NCBI RefSeq assembly: GCF_001514065.1
Contig: NZ_KQ948430.1
Span: forward strand, 243,816-307,815
DNA length: 64,000 nt
Direction of reading: 5' to 3'
Source of the DNA: Streptomyces antibioticus
GTDB taxonomy: Bacteria; Actinomycetota; Actinomycetes; Streptomycetales; Streptomycetaceae
A program made the position numbers and the translations under genes. This document shows positions 16,233 to 25,113 of the stretch, piece after piece. Each line of letters starts with the position of its first letter. Position 1 is the stretch's first letter. The notes below the pieces were generated by a model that worked only from the letters and a program-made list of their open reading frames with translations, was not told the DNA's origin and did no database searches.

Positions 16233-18178
16233 GAGGTCTTTCCCGTCCCGTCCGTGGGCGGGGCGTCGACGGTTCTGCGCAGGCCGCGTTCGACGCGGTC
16301 GGCGAGGCCCTGTGCCTCGTGGCCGAGGCCGGCCTGGGCGACGGGGGTGGTGGCGCCGGACTGCATGGCCGCCGTGGCGGACTGCGGTTCGTCGACCGTG
16401 CGGCCGTCGGTCCAGCCGGAGACGGCGTAGACGACGACCGGGGCGTCGGTGAGGACGGAGATCGCCCAGGAGGCGCGCTGCTTACCGCCGAAGTCGGCCG
16501 CGGCCGTGTCCTTGGCGGGGTACGGGCGGGGCATCAGGTCGGCCCGGTCTCCGAGGCGCTCCTTGGTGAAGCGGGTGTCGAGTGCGGTCATGCCGGCCGC
16601 GTCGGCCTTGGTGAAGAGCAGGCCGACGGTGGTGACGTAGCTCTGGGTGGCGTCGGTGTAGGTGGCGCGCAGGAGGCGGCGGCAGCCGACGGGGGCGAGG
16701 GCCTTCTCCAGCAGCGGGTCGAAGGCGTCCTTGCAGCCGCTGTCGGGGGCGACGGCGATCCGCGTCCAGGTGCGGTCGGCGCCGCCGGGGCCGGCGCCCT
16801 GGCCCTCGACGGTGGGCGGGAAGAGCTGGTCCACGGGGACGCTGTGCCACAGCGCCTCGGCGGCGGTGAAAGAGTCCTTCTCCCCCGCCGCGGCCGAGTC
16901 CCCGACCAGCCAACTCCCGGTCACCGCACCGCCGATGAGCCCGAGCCCGAGCATGAGACAGACGGCCACGGCAGCGGTACGAGCCCCGGCCCGCACCGCC
17001 AACGGCCGCGGCCGGGCGCTCTCGTCGTACCCCTCGGGCTCCCCGAACGACACGACGGGCCGCCCGGCTCCGGAGGCACCGCCGGGGGCGGGGGCGTTCC
17101 AGGACAGGGCGGGGTCGGGTTGGAGAGGAGCTGCCGTGGAAGTGGGCGCGGGGCCGGACGGGGAGGTGGGAGCGGACGGCGCAGAAACGGCCGGACCTGC
17201 CGCCGCGGGGCGGGAGGCGGAGGACGTAGGCGCGGGCGGGCCTGCCGCCGCGGGGCCGGAGCCGGAGGCCGTGCGCGCGGCCGGGCCTGCCGCCGCGGGG
17301 CGGGAGGCTGAGGGCGCGGGGCCGGGCGAGCCCGCCCCTGCGGGACCAGAGGCATGGCCGGAGGGCCTGCGTACGGCCGGGCCTGGCGCCGCGGTGCCGG
17401 AGGCCGGGGCGGACGGCCTGGGTACGGCCGGACCGCGCTGGGCGTCCTTCCCCTCCGGCCCGCGGTCCGCGGGGACCGGACGCAGCCGGAACGTCGTCTC
17501 CGAGGCGGATTCGGGGGCTGCGCCGTCGCGTCGCGGTGCCGTCGGCGGCCGGTGCGCGGGGCGCGGCGGTACGGCGGTGCCGGAACCCGCGCCCTGGGGT
17601 GGCGGGGTGTCGGGGAACCGGGCGGAGGCGCGAGGCGGTGGCGGCGTCGTACGGGAGGTCGCGGCACCGTCGGCGGAGCGCGCACGCAGGCTCGGGAACC
17701 GGGGCGGGGCATCCGGGGCGGCGTCGCCCGAGGACCCACGCGAAACCGACCGACCGTCTCCGGCACCACCGCCGACTTCCGAGGACCGCTCCGAGCGCTC
17801 GGCGTCCTGCCCCTGGGGCCGGTGAGACCGCCAGGTTCCCTGAGCCGTCGCCCCTTCCGGACGACCGACCTCATAGTCGGCGGCCCGCTCCAAGCGACCG
17901 GCCCTCTGCACCTCGGGCTGCGCAGAACGGTCCGCTCCCCGCGCCGCAGGCCTCTCCGCGCCGTCGGCCTCGTCGGCCTCGCGTCGCTGTCGGCGACCCG
18001 TCTCCTCGGCCGCCGATCGTTCCGAGTGGTCTGCCTGGCGTGGTGGCTTCGGGGGTGTCGTGGGGCGAGGCGGGACGGCGTCGTCGGATCGGGGGGTGGG
18101 CGGCGTCGGAGGCTCCGTGGGGCGGGGTGGGGCTGTGGGGCGTGGGGGGATGGAGGCGTGCTGCGCTTCCGTGCTCAT
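16229..18178 (-). CDS. Pro/Ala-rich single-pass membrane protein with extracytoplasmic domain
   Basis: An unrecognised 649-residue protein. Residues 1-395 are a low-complexity Pro/Ala/Arg/Ser region, probably disordered and cytosolic, including about three tandem 15-residue units built on PAAAGP. One transmembrane helix (~400-420, CLMLGLGLIGGAVTG) is followed by a ~225-residue extracytoplasmic domain with conserved-looking strands and C-x(16)-C (SGCKDAFDPL...GCRRLL). ATG 18178 (MSTEAQHASIPP) follows a GGGGGG run. Its TGA overlaps the protease start by ATGA, so the pair is likely to work as a unit. A role as substrate, anchor or regulator of the protease is inference. Confidence 0.8.
   Translation of the reverse strand: MSTEAQHASIPPRPTAPPRPTEPPTPPTPRSDDAVPPRPTTPPKPPRQADHSERSAAEETGRRQRREADEADGAERPAARGADRSAQPEVQRAGRLERAADYEVGRPEGATAQGTWRSHRPQGQDAERSERSSEVGGGAGDGRSVSRGSSGDAAPDAPPRFPSLRARSADGAATSRTTPPPPRASARFPDTPPPQGAGSGTAVPPRPAHRPPTAPRRDGAAPESASETTFRLRPVPADRGPEGKDAQRGPAVPRPSAPASGTAAPGPAVRRPSGHASGPAGAGSPGPAPSASRPAAAGPAARTASGSGPAAAGPPAPTSSASRPAAAGPAVSAPSAPTSPSGPAPTSTAAPLQPDPALSWNAPAPGGASGAGRPVVSFGEPEGYDESARPRPLAVRAGARTAAVAVCLMLGLGLIGGAVTGSWLVGDSAAAGEKDSFTAAEALWHSVPVDQLFPPTVEGQGAGPGGADRTWTRIAVAPDSGCKDAFDPLLEKALAPVGCRRLLRATYTDATQSYVTTVGLLFTKADAAGMTALDTRFTKERLGDRADLMPRPYPAKDTAAADFGGKQRASWAISVLTDAPVVVYAVSGWTDGRTVDEPQSATAAMQSGATTPVAQAGLGHEAQGLADRVERGLRRTVDAPPTDGTGKTS
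17196..17301 (-). repeat. In-frame 45-bp tandem repeat
   Basis: CCTGCCGCCGCGGGGC recurs at 17196, 17241 and 17286, a strict 45-bp period. It encodes repeated PAAAGP units in the disordered N-terminal part of the membrane protein. Confidence 0.7.
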
Positions 18179-18436
18179 GCGCCCCCCGTTTCCCTCGTGC
18201 CCGGGTCTGTCGTCGTACGCGGGCGTGGGTGCCCGGGCCGGTGCGGAGTTCTGTGGCGTTCGCCGTCCCCGGGCACGCATACCCGCGCGGATGGCCCGGC
18301 ATCCCGGCGCACCCGTCCTACGTGCGCGTCACTCTACGGCTTGTCCCTGGGCGAACGGGAACCAGTCCACGAGCCCGGGGCATCTGCCCGGATCGTCCCC
18401 CTACCCTGCGGTAATCCTGTCTGGCAGGCTTCGTTC

Positions 18437-19639
18437 ATGACTGCGCGCGCCGCCGACCGGGCCCGTTACGACCGGGCCACCGCCCACCTCGACGCCCCTC
18501 TCGCGATCGTGGATCTCGACGCCTTCGACGCCAACGCGGACGATCTCGTCCGCCGGGCTGGCGGGAAGCCGATCCGGGTCGCCAGCAAGTCCGTGCGGTG
18601 CCGGGCGCTGCTCGAACGCGTGCTCGCCAAGGACGGCTTCGCCGGGATCATGTCCTTCACCCTGGCCGAGTCGCTGTGGCTGGCCCGTTCCGGGTTCGAC
18701 GACGTGCTGCTCGCCTATCCCTCCGTGGACAGCGCCGGTTACGCCGAGCTGACCTCCGATCCCAAGCTCGCCGCCGCCGTCGCCGTGATGGTCGACGACG
18801 TCGCCCAGCTCGATCTCATCGACCGCTCCAGGGACGGCGGAAGTGAAGTCGTCCGGGTCTGCCTGGAGTTGGACACCTCACTGAAGCTCCTCGGCGGCCG
18901 GGTGCGCGTCGGCGCCCTCCGCTCCCCGCTGCACTCCCCCGACCAAGTCGCCGAGCTGGCACGGGCGGTGAACCGACGGCCCGGGTTCAAGGTCGTCGGG
19001 ATCATGGCGTACGAGGGTCATATCGCCGGGGTGGGCGACTCCGTCGCCGGGCGGCCGTTCCGCTCGCGTGCCGTGCGGCTGATGCAGGCCACCGCGCGCC
19101 GTGAACTCGCCGAGCGGCGGGCCGCGGTGGTGCGCGCGCTGCGGGCCGTCGTGCCGGATCTGGAATTCGTCAACGGCGGTGGTACGGGCAGTGTGCAGAC
19201 CACCGCGGCCGAGGACGCGGTCACCGAGATCGGCGCCGGGTCCGGGCTGTACGTACCGCGGCTCTTCGACAACTACACGTCCTTCAGCGGGCGTCCGGCC
19301 GCGCTGTTCGCCCAGCCCGTCGTACGGCGGCCCGGCGTCGGGGTCGTCACGGTCCTCGGCGGCGGCTATCCCGCCTCCGGCGCGCCCGGACCCGACCGGC
19401 TGCCGGTGCCCTATCTGCCGGAGGGGCTGAAGTACGACCCCCAGGAGGGTCCCGGCGAGGTGCAGACGCCGCTGCTGGGCGCTCCCGCCGACGACCTCCT
19501 CATAGGCGACAAGGTGTGGTTCCGGCACGCCAAGGCCGGTGAGCTGTGCGAGCGGTTCGACACGCTGCATCTCGTCGAGGGGGACGCGGTGACCGCGACC
19601 GTCCCGACGTACCGCGGGGAAGGCCGCACGTTCCTGTAG
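18437..19639 (+). CDS. PLP-dependent amino-acid deaminase/aldolase (alanine-racemase N-domain fold)
   Basis: A 400-residue enzyme of the D-threonine aldolase / D-serine dehydratase-like family. Residues 20-270 form the TIM-barrel PLP domain, with the Schiff-base lysine expected in RVASKSVRCRALL (about residue 54) and the phosphate-binding glycine turn NGGGTGS near 240. The C-terminal beta domain carries the metal-type motif HAKAGELCERF (His and Cys), as in D-threonine aldolases that use a divalent metal. ATG at 18437. It is convergent with, and one base from, the DUF2510 gene. The natural substrate is not determinable. Confidence 0.88.
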   Translation: MTARAADRARYDRATAHLDAPLAIVDLDAFDANADDLVRRAGGKPIRVASKSVRCRALLERVLAKDGFAGIMSFTLAESLWLARSGFDDVLLAYPSVDSAGYAELTSDPKLAAAVAVMVDDVAQLDLIDRSRDGGSEVVRVCLELDTSLKLLGGRVRVGALRSPLHSPDQVAELARAVNRRPGFKVVGIMAYEGHIAGVGDSVAGRPFRSRAVRLMQATARRELAERRAAVVRALRAVVPDLEFVNGGGTGSVQTTAAEDAVTEIGAGSGLYVPRLFDNYTSFSGRPAALFAQPVVRRPGVGVVTVLGGGYPASGAPGPDRLPVPYLPEGLKYDPQEGPGEVQTPLLGAPADDLLIGDKVWFRHAKAGELCERFDTLHLVEGDAVTATVPTYRGEGRTFL

Positions 19640-19640
19640 G

Positions 19641-20552
19641 TCAGTCGGTGGGGCCGATGCTGCTGCCCACGCCGCCGCCCCCGGTGTCGGCCGTGGACCG
19701 GATGCCCTTGGTGATCCGGTCCATGTCGGCGAGCGGCGGCCCGTCCTCGCCCGCGTCGAAGATGTACCGCACGACGACCGGCGACTCGGTGCCGACGCTG
19801 GACTGGAAGGCGAGGGACTGCACGTAACCGCCGGGCCCGTCGGCGGTCTTGACGCGCCAGCGCACGTAATACCCCGCGCGGCCCGCCACCGCGACCGGCC
19901 CCGCCTTCACCAGCTCATGGGACTCGATGCCGCCGAAGGGCCGCCTGCCGACGAGGTCGCGGTCGTAGGCGGCGTCGGCGGCCTCGGAGATGTCGGCCTT
20001 GGCGAGGGCCTCGGGGGACGTCTCGTCGTTGTCGGTGACCGTGCGGGACAGGACGAGGCCGTGCCGGCACAGGCCGGGGTCGCCGGGGCAGTCGTAGGTG
20101 CCGTCGGTGGTCATGAGGACGTCGTCGTCGACCACGTACTGGGGCCGTACCCAGCCGTCGAGGAGCGGCACGGTGATGCCGTTGAGCTGGTCCTCGACGA
20201 CGGCCGGGTCGTCGGCGGAGGGTTCGGTCACGGACTCCGAGGGCGTCTGGGTGGTGGGTGCGTAGGTAGGGGTGACGGACTCGGTGACGGTCGCGTCGGT
20301 GCCGGTGTCTCCGCCGCCGTCCTCGCGCAGCACGAACGCGCCCGTGACGATCGCGGCGACCAGCACGGCCCCGGCGGTCGTGAGGGCGATCGCCTTGGCC
20401 CGGCCCGAGGGGCCCTCGGCGGGAACCGGCGCCGGCGGGCCCGGGAGTGCGGGCTCGCGCCGGTGCTCGGTCCAGGCGGTGCCGTCCCACCAGCGCTCCA
20501 GGTGCGGGGCGTGCGGGTCGCGGTACCAGCCGGGCGGGGGCGTCATGCTCAT
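19641..20552 (-). CDS. DUF2510-domain membrane protein
   Basis: 303 residues. The N-terminal DUF2510 motif (residues ~5-32, PPGWYRDPHAPHLERWWDG) is a short Trp-rich module common on actinobacterial surface proteins. A transmembrane helix (~52-73), a Thr/Ser/Pro-rich linker and a ~190-residue extracytoplasmic domain with two cysteines (YDCPGDPGLCRHG) follow, so one disulphide is likely. No enzyme motif is seen. The start may be M1 or M3. Confidence 0.85.
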   Translation of the reverse strand: MSMTPPPGWYRDPHAPHLERWWDGTAWTEHRREPALPGPPAPVPAEGPSGRAKAIALTTAGAVLVAAIVTGAFVLREDGGGDTGTDATVTESVTPTYAPTTQTPSESVTEPSADDPAVVEDQLNGITVPLLDGWVRPQYVVDDDVLMTTDGTYDCPGDPGLCRHGLVLSRTVTDNDETSPEALAKADISEAADAAYDRDLVGRRPFGGIESHELVKAGPVAVAGRAGYYVRWRVKTADGPGGYVQSLAFQSSVGTESPVVVRYIFDAGEDGPPLADMDRITKGIRSTADTGGGGVGSSIGPTD

Positions 20553-20573
20553 CCCGGCACTGTAGGGCGAGGC

Positions 20574-21356
20574 CTACAGCGGCGTGACGTAAGCCCCGGA
20601 GATCCCGCCGTCCACCAGGAAGTCGCTGGCGTTCACGAAGGAGGAGTCGTCGCTGGCAAGGAAGGCGACGGCGGCGGCGATCTCCTCGGCCTCGGCGAAC
20701 CGGCCGACAGGGATGTGCACGAGGCGGCGGGCGGCCCGCTCGGGGTCCTTGGCGAACAGCTCCTGGAGCAGGGGGGTGTTGACCGGGCCCGGGCACAGGG
20801 CGTTGACCCTGATGCCCTCCCTCGCGAACTGCACGCCCAGTTCACGGGACATGGCCAGGACGCCGCCCTTGGAGGCCGTGTACGAGATCTGGCTCGTCGC
20901 CGCGCCCATCCGCGCCACGAACGACGCCGTGTTGATGATGGAGCCCTTGCCCTGCTGCCGCATGTAGGGGATGGCCGCCTTGCAGCACAGGTAGACGGAG
21001 GTGAGGTTGACCTCCTGGACGCGCTTCCAGGCCTCCAGGCCCGTCTCCAGGATGGAGTCGTCGTCGGGCGGGGAGATGCCCGCGTTGTTGAAGGCGATGT
21101 CGACGCTGCCGTAGGTGTCGTACGCCGTCTTGAACAGCGCCTCGACCTGCTCGGCGTCGGTGACGTCGACCTTGACGAAGAGGCCGCCGACCTCGTCCGC
21201 GGCGGCCTTGCCGCGGGCCTCGTCGACGTCGGCGCAGACGACGTGGGCGCCTTCGGACGCGAGGCGGCGGGCGGTGGCGAGGCCGATGCCGCTGCCGGCG
21301 CCGGTGATGACGGCGGTGCGGCCGACGAGACGACGGCACACGATCTGTTCGGTCAC
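20574..21356 (-). CDS. Short-chain dehydrogenase of the GlnA4-like catabolic cluster
   Basis: A 260-residue classical SDR oxidoreductase. It has the NAD(P) motif TGAGSGIG near residue 20, NNAG near 90, the catalytic Ser in NTASFVARMG and Y-x-x-x-K in YTASK. GTG 21356 overlaps the aldehyde-dehydrogenase stop by GTGA, so the genes are co-translated. It is often annotated as 3-oxoacyl-ACP reductase. In this cluster a better reading is oxidation of the alcohol end of a gamma-glutamylated amino-alcohol such as gamma-glutamylethanolamide, feeding the adjacent aldehyde dehydrogenase. That assignment is inference from context. Confidence 0.9.
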   Translation of the reverse strand: MTEQIVCRRLVGRTAVITGAGSGIGLATARRLASEGAHVVCADVDEARGKAAADEVGGLFVKVDVTDAEQVEALFKTAYDTYGSVDIAFNNAGISPPDDDSILETGLEAWKRVQEVNLTSVYLCCKAAIPYMRQQGKGSIINTASFVARMGAATSQISYTASKGGVLAMSRELGVQFAREGIRVNALCPGPVNTPLLQELFAKDPERAARRLVHIPVGRFAEAEEIAAAVAFLASDDSSFVNASDFLVDGGISGAYVTPL

Positions 21357-22747
21357 TGTGCGGGGCCCTCCGTGCTGGGGGAGACGTTGCTGATGAAGAC
21401 GTTCTTGGTCTCGGTGAAGGCGGCGAGGGCGTCCGGGCCGAGTTCGCGGCCGAGTCCGGACTGCTTGTAGCCGCCGAACGGGGTCCAGTAGCGGACGCTG
21501 GAGTGGGAGTTGACGGACAGGTTGCCGGCCCGGACGGCGCTCGACATCCGCAGGGCGCGGCCCACGTCCCGGGTCCAGATGGAGCCGGAGAGGCCGTACG
21601 GGGTGTCGTTGGCGAGGCGGACGGCGTCCGCCTCGTCGGTGAAGGGGAGCAGGACGGCGACCGGGCCGAAGATCTCCTCGCGGGCGGCCTCGGAGTCGTG
21701 CGCCGCGCCCGTGAGCACGGTCGGCGCGAACCAGAAGCCGGGTCCGTCCGGGGCGCTGCCGCGCAGACCGGGGATGTCGTCCGGGGCCAACGCCCTGACC
21801 CGGTCGAGCTGCTGACGAGAGATCAGCGGGCCCATCTGGGTCTTCTCCTCGGCCGGGTCGCCCACGACGACGGCCTTCAGCGCGCCAGCGAGCAGTTCGC
21901 GCGCCTCGTCGTAGACGGACTCCTGGACGAGGATGCGGGTGCGGGCGCAGCAGTCCTGGCCGGAGTTGTCGAGGAAGGAGAAGGGGTCGAGGGCGGTGGC
22001 GAGATCGGCGTCGGCGAAGACGATGTTGGGGCTCTTGCCGCCGAGTTCGAGGGTGACCTGCTTGACCTGGCGGGCGCACTGTTCCATGACGGCGCGGCCG
22101 GTGCGGGTGGACCCGGTGAACACGATCTTCGCGACGCCTGGGTGCTCGACCAGGGCGTTGCCGGTGACCGGGCCATGGCCGGGCAGCACCTGGAACAGCC
22201 CCTCGGGCAGGCCTGCCGCCAGGGCGAGTTCGGCGAGCCGCAGGGCGGTCAGCGGGGTGGTCTCGGCGGGCTTGAGGATCACCGCGTTGCCGGCGGCGAG
22301 CGCGGGGGCGGTGCCCCAGGCCGCGATGGGCATGGGGAAGTTCCAGGGGGCGATGACCCCGACGACGCCGAGCGGTTCGAGGACAGTGATGTCGAGGCCG
22401 CCGGGGACCGGGATCTGACGGCCGTTCAGCCGCTCCACTCCCCCGGCGGCATAGGCCAGCAGATCACGGACGTTGCCGGCCTCCCAGCGGGCGTTGCCGA
22501 GCAGGTGTCCGGCCTCCCGCACCTCCAACTGTGCGAGTTCCTCGACGTGTTGGTCCACCGCGTCGGCGAACCGGCGCAGCAGGCGGGCCCGGTCGGCGGG
22601 CGTGAGTGCGGCCCACTTGGTCTGGGCCGTGGCGGCACGCGTGACCGCCGCGTCCACGTCGGCCGCGGTGGCGGCGGGCACGGTCGCCACGACCTCCTCC
22701 GTCGCCGGATTGAGGATCGTGAGCTCATGCTCGTACTCGTGCGACAA
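21353..22747 (-). CDS. NAD(P)-dependent aldehyde dehydrogenase
   Basis: A 464-residue ALDH-superfamily enzyme that oxidises an aldehyde to the acid. Visible motifs are PWNFP, KPAETTP, the glycine turn FTGSTRTGR, the general base in LELGGKSPNIVF and the nucleophilic Cys in GQDCCARTR. I choose TTG 22747 (LSHEYEHEL) because AGAGG stands 8 nt upstream. GTG 22762 would overlap the glutamine-synthetase stop but has no binding site. It probably acts on the gamma-glutamyl aldehyde made by the neighbouring dehydrogenase. Confidence 0.93.
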   Translation of the reverse strand: MSHEYEHELTILNPATEEVVATVPAATAADVDAAVTRAATAQTKWAALTPADRARLLRRFADAVDQHVEELAQLEVREAGHLLGNARWEAGNVRDLLAYAAGGVERLNGRQIPVPGGLDITVLEPLGVVGVIAPWNFPMPIAAWGTAPALAAGNAVILKPAETTPLTALRLAELALAAGLPEGLFQVLPGHGPVTGNALVEHPGVAKIVFTGSTRTGRAVMEQCARQVKQVTLELGGKSPNIVFADADLATALDPFSFLDNSGQDCCARTRILVQESVYDEARELLAGALKAVVVGDPAEEKTQMGPLISRQQLDRVRALAPDDIPGLRGSAPDGPGFWFAPTVLTGAAHDSEAAREEIFGPVAVLLPFTDEADAVRLANDTPYGLSGSIWTRDVGRALRMSSAVRAGNLSVNSHSSVRYWTPFGGYKQSGLGRELGPDALAAFTETKNVFISNVSPSTEGPAQ

Positions 22748-22758
22748 GAGTGAACCTC

Positions 22759-24117
22759 TCACATGCGTTCGAAGGAGCGGCGGAGCTCCCAGTCGGTCAC
22801 GGCGGCGTCGAAGGCGTCCAGTTCGACGCGCGCCATGTTGCGGTAGTGGGCCACGACCTCGTCGCCGAAGGCGGCCTGGGCGATGGGGCTGTTCTCCCAG
22901 AGCTCGGCGGCCTCGCGGAGGGTGGTGGGGACGTGCTCGTACTCGCCGGTGTAGGCGTTGCCGGCGCAGGCCTCGGGCAGCTCCAGCTTCTGCTCGATGC
23001 CGTACAGGCCGGCCGCGACCAGGCCCGCGACCGCCAGGTGCGGGTTGACGTCACCGCCCGGCAGCCGGTTCTCGAAACGCATCGAGCGGCCGTGGCCGAC
23101 GACCCGCAGCGCGCAGGTGCGGTTGTCGTGGCCCCAGGCGACGGCGGTCGGGGCGAAGGAGCCGGGCTGGAAGCGCTTGTACGAGTTGATGTTGGGCGCG
23201 TAGAGGAGCGAGAAGTCCCTGAGCGCTGCCAGCTGTCCGGCGAGGAAGTGCCGCATGACCTCCGACATGCCGCCGTCCGCGGCCATGGCGTTGTTGCCGG
23301 CGGCGTCCGCCAGCGAGAGGTGGATGTGACAGGAGTTGCCCTCCCGCTCGTTGTACTTGGCCATGAAGGTGATCGAGACGCCCTCCTGGGCGGCGATCTC
23401 CTTGGTGCCGGTCTTGTAGATGGCGTGCTGGTCGCAGGTGACGAGGGCGTCGTCGTAGCGGAAGGCGATCTCGTGCTGCCCGGGGTTGCACTCGCCCTTG
23501 GCGGACTCGACGGTCAGCCCCGCGCCCGCCATCTCGTTGCGGATCCGGCGGAGCAGCGGCTCGATCCGGCCGGTGCCGAGGACCGAGTAGTCGATGTTGT
23601 ACTGGTTGGCCGGGGTCAGCCCTCGGTAGTTGGCGTCCCAGGCCTGTTCGTAGGTGTCCTTGAAGACGATGAACTCCAGCTCGGTGCCGACCTGGGCGGT
23701 GTAGCCGTGCTCGGCGAGCCGCTCCAGCTGGCGGCGGAGGATCTGGCGGGGCGCTGCGACGACCGGGGAGCCGTCCTCCCAGGCGAGGTCGGCGATGAGC
23801 ATCGCGGTGCCGGCGTTCCAGGGCACACGGCGGAGGGTGGACAGGTCGGGGTGCATGGCGAAGTCGCCGTATCCCCGGTCCCAGGACGACATCGCGTAGC
23901 CGTCGACGGTGTTCATCTCGGTGTCGACGGCCAGGAGGTAGTTGCAGCCCTCGGTGCCGTGGTGGAGTACCTCGTCGAGGAAGAAGCGGGCGGCGAACCG
24001 CTTGCCCTGGAGTCTTCCCTGCATGTCGGGGAAGGCCAGGACGACGGTGTCGATCTCACCGCTCGCGACGAGGGCGTGCAGCTCCTCGACGCTCAGCGGG
24101 GGTGTGCGGTCTGCCAC
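22759..24117 (-). CDS. glnA4: GlnA4-like glutamine synthetase-family ligase (gamma-glutamylethanolamide synthetase type)
   Basis: A 452-residue member of the glutamine-synthetase fold with beta-grasp and catalytic domains. Metal and ATP motifs are GTELEFIVF, GNSCHIHLSL and RFENRLPGGDVNPHLAVAG. GTG 24117 follows AAGGAG by 7 nt. In S. coelicolor the paralogue GlnA4 (SCO1613, from memory) was characterised as gamma-glutamylethanolamide synthetase, which ligates glutamate to ethanolamine rather than ammonia. Gene order here (dehydrogenase, ALDH, ligase, FadR regulator, PuuD-like hydrolase) matches that locus, so the same role is likely. It is divergent from the regulator; the intergenic region holds a 23-bp motif also found before the PuuD-like gene. 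Confidence 0.88.
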   Translation of the reverse strand: MADRTPPLSVEELHALVASGEIDTVVLAFPDMQGRLQGKRFAARFFLDEVLHHGTEGCNYLLAVDTEMNTVDGYAMSSWDRGYGDFAMHPDLSTLRRVPWNAGTAMLIADLAWEDGSPVVAAPRQILRRQLERLAEHGYTAQVGTELEFIVFKDTYEQAWDANYRGLTPANQYNIDYSVLGTGRIEPLLRRIRNEMAGAGLTVESAKGECNPGQHEIAFRYDDALVTCDQHAIYKTGTKEIAAQEGVSITFMAKYNEREGNSCHIHLSLADAAGNNAMAADGGMSEVMRHFLAGQLAALRDFSLLYAPNINSYKRFQPGSFAPTAVAWGHDNRTCALRVVGHGRSMRFENRLPGGDVNPHLAVAGLVAAGLYGIEQKLELPEACAGNAYTGEYEHVPTTLREAAELWENSPIAQAAFGDEVVAHYRNMARVELDAFDAAVTDWELRRSFERM

Positions 24118-24167
24118 GGGAAGGCTCCTTCGGCTTCTGCGCTTTTTTCGGCCGGGCCGGAAGCCAT

Positions 24168-24190
24168 AAGGTATTGCGGAGAACCATTGC
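24168..24190. promoter_or_regulatory. Shared 23-bp motif, glnA4/FadR promoter copy
   Basis: AAGGTAT-N9-CCATTGC. The same outer heptamers with identical spacing recur at 25076-25098 upstream of the PuuD-like gene (17 of 23 positions identical). It is a candidate operator of the FadR-type regulator encoded between them, or a shared promoter element. Confidence 0.5.
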
Positions 24191-24211
24191 TTGGGAAGGG
24201 GGTACGCCGGG

Positions 24212-24961
24212 ATGTCGCTGGATCCGGAGGGCGGTCTTGAGGGCCGGCTGGAGGACCGTCTGACGCCGGTGCTGCGGCCGGTACGGGCGGGCAACGGGTT
24301 CGAGGAGGCGCTGGAGCAGATCCTGCAGGTGGTACGCCTTGGTCTGGTGCCGGGGGGCGAGCGGCTGCCGGCCGAGCGGGAGCTGGCGGAGCGGCTCGGG
24401 ATCAGCCGGGTGACGCTGCGCGAGGTGCTGAAGGTCCTCCAGGACCAGGGGCTGGTCGAGTCGCGGCGCGGGCGGTACGGCGGCACCTTCGTGCTGCCGC
24501 GCGCGGCGGGCGATCTCGGCGAGGGCGAGCTGCGGCGGCGGATCGCCGAGGTCGACATCGAGGACGTGCTCCGGTTCCGGGAGGTGCTGGAGGTCGGGGC
24601 GGCGGGCCTGTGCGCGGCGCACGGGCTGACGGACGAGCAGGCGGACCGGCTGCGTGAGGCGCTGGCCCGCACGCAGGACGCGCCCCTGACCGACTACCGG
24701 CGCCTGGACACCCTGCTGCATCTGACGCTGGCCGAGCTGTGCGGCTCTCCGACACTGACCGCGCAGTACGCGGCGGTCCGGGCCACGGTGAACGACCTGT
24801 TGGACTGCATCCCGCTCCTGGTGCGGAACCTGGAGCATTCGCAGCGTCAGCACAGCGCGCTGGTGGAGGCGGTCCTGGACGGGGACGCGGACGGGGCGCG
24901 GGAGATGATGCGCGAGCACTGCGGGGGCACGGCCGCGCTGCTCAGGGGGTTCCTGGCGTAG
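24212..24961 (+). CDS. FadR/GntR-family transcriptional regulator
   Basis: 249 residues. The winged helix-turn-helix (~30-95) has the GntR signature ERLPAERELAERLGISRVTL. The FCD ligand-binding domain (~110-249) has the helical pattern FREVLEVGAAGLCAAHGL and the putative metal-ligand region DYRRLDTLLHLTLAEL and EHCGG. ATG 24212 follows GGGAAGGGGG. Located between divergent glnA4 and downstream puuD-like genes, it is the obvious local regulator; the effector is probably a pathway intermediate. Confidence 0.9.
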   Translation: MSLDPEGGLEGRLEDRLTPVLRPVRAGNGFEEALEQILQVVRLGLVPGGERLPAERELAERLGISRVTLREVLKVLQDQGLVESRRGRYGGTFVLPRAAGDLGEGELRRRIAEVDIEDVLRFREVLEVGAAGLCAAHGLTDEQADRLREALARTQDAPLTDYRRLDTLLHLTLAELCGSPTLTAQYAAVRATVNDLLDCIPLLVRNLEHSQRQHSALVEAVLDGDADGAREMMREHCGGTAALLRGFLA

Positions 24962-24984
24962 CCCCGCGACCGGCGTGCTCCGCC

Positions 24985-25075
24985 CGTACCGGGCTCGGCC
25001 CGGTCCGGTGGGCTCTGCACGTACCGGGCTCGGCTCGGTCCCGTGGCCTCTTGCCGTACCGGCCTCGGCTCGGCA
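24985..25075 (+). repeat. 35-bp tandem repeat upstream of the PuuD-like gene
   Basis: CGTACCGG starts at 24985, 25020 and 25055, an exact 35-bp period over about 2.6 copies built on CGTACCGGGCTCGGC. It lies between the FadR stop and the downstream promoter motif. Confidence 0.65.
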
Positions 25076-25098
25076 AAGGTATGCGGGTAATCCATTGC
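25076..25098. promoter_or_regulatory. Shared 23-bp motif, puuD-like promoter copy
   Basis: AAGGTAT-N9-CCATTGC, 16 bp before the ATG at 25114. It matches the copy in the glnA4/FadR intergenic region (24168-24190). Confidence 0.5.
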
Positions 25099-25113
25099 GG
25101 AGCTGGAGGGCGT

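Noticed and set aside
21357-22079. N-terminal extension of the short-chain dehydrogenase
   Set aside because: The upstream part of that frame lies inside the aldehyde dehydrogenase gene. The GTG at 21356 with a GTGA overlap gives the normal family length.
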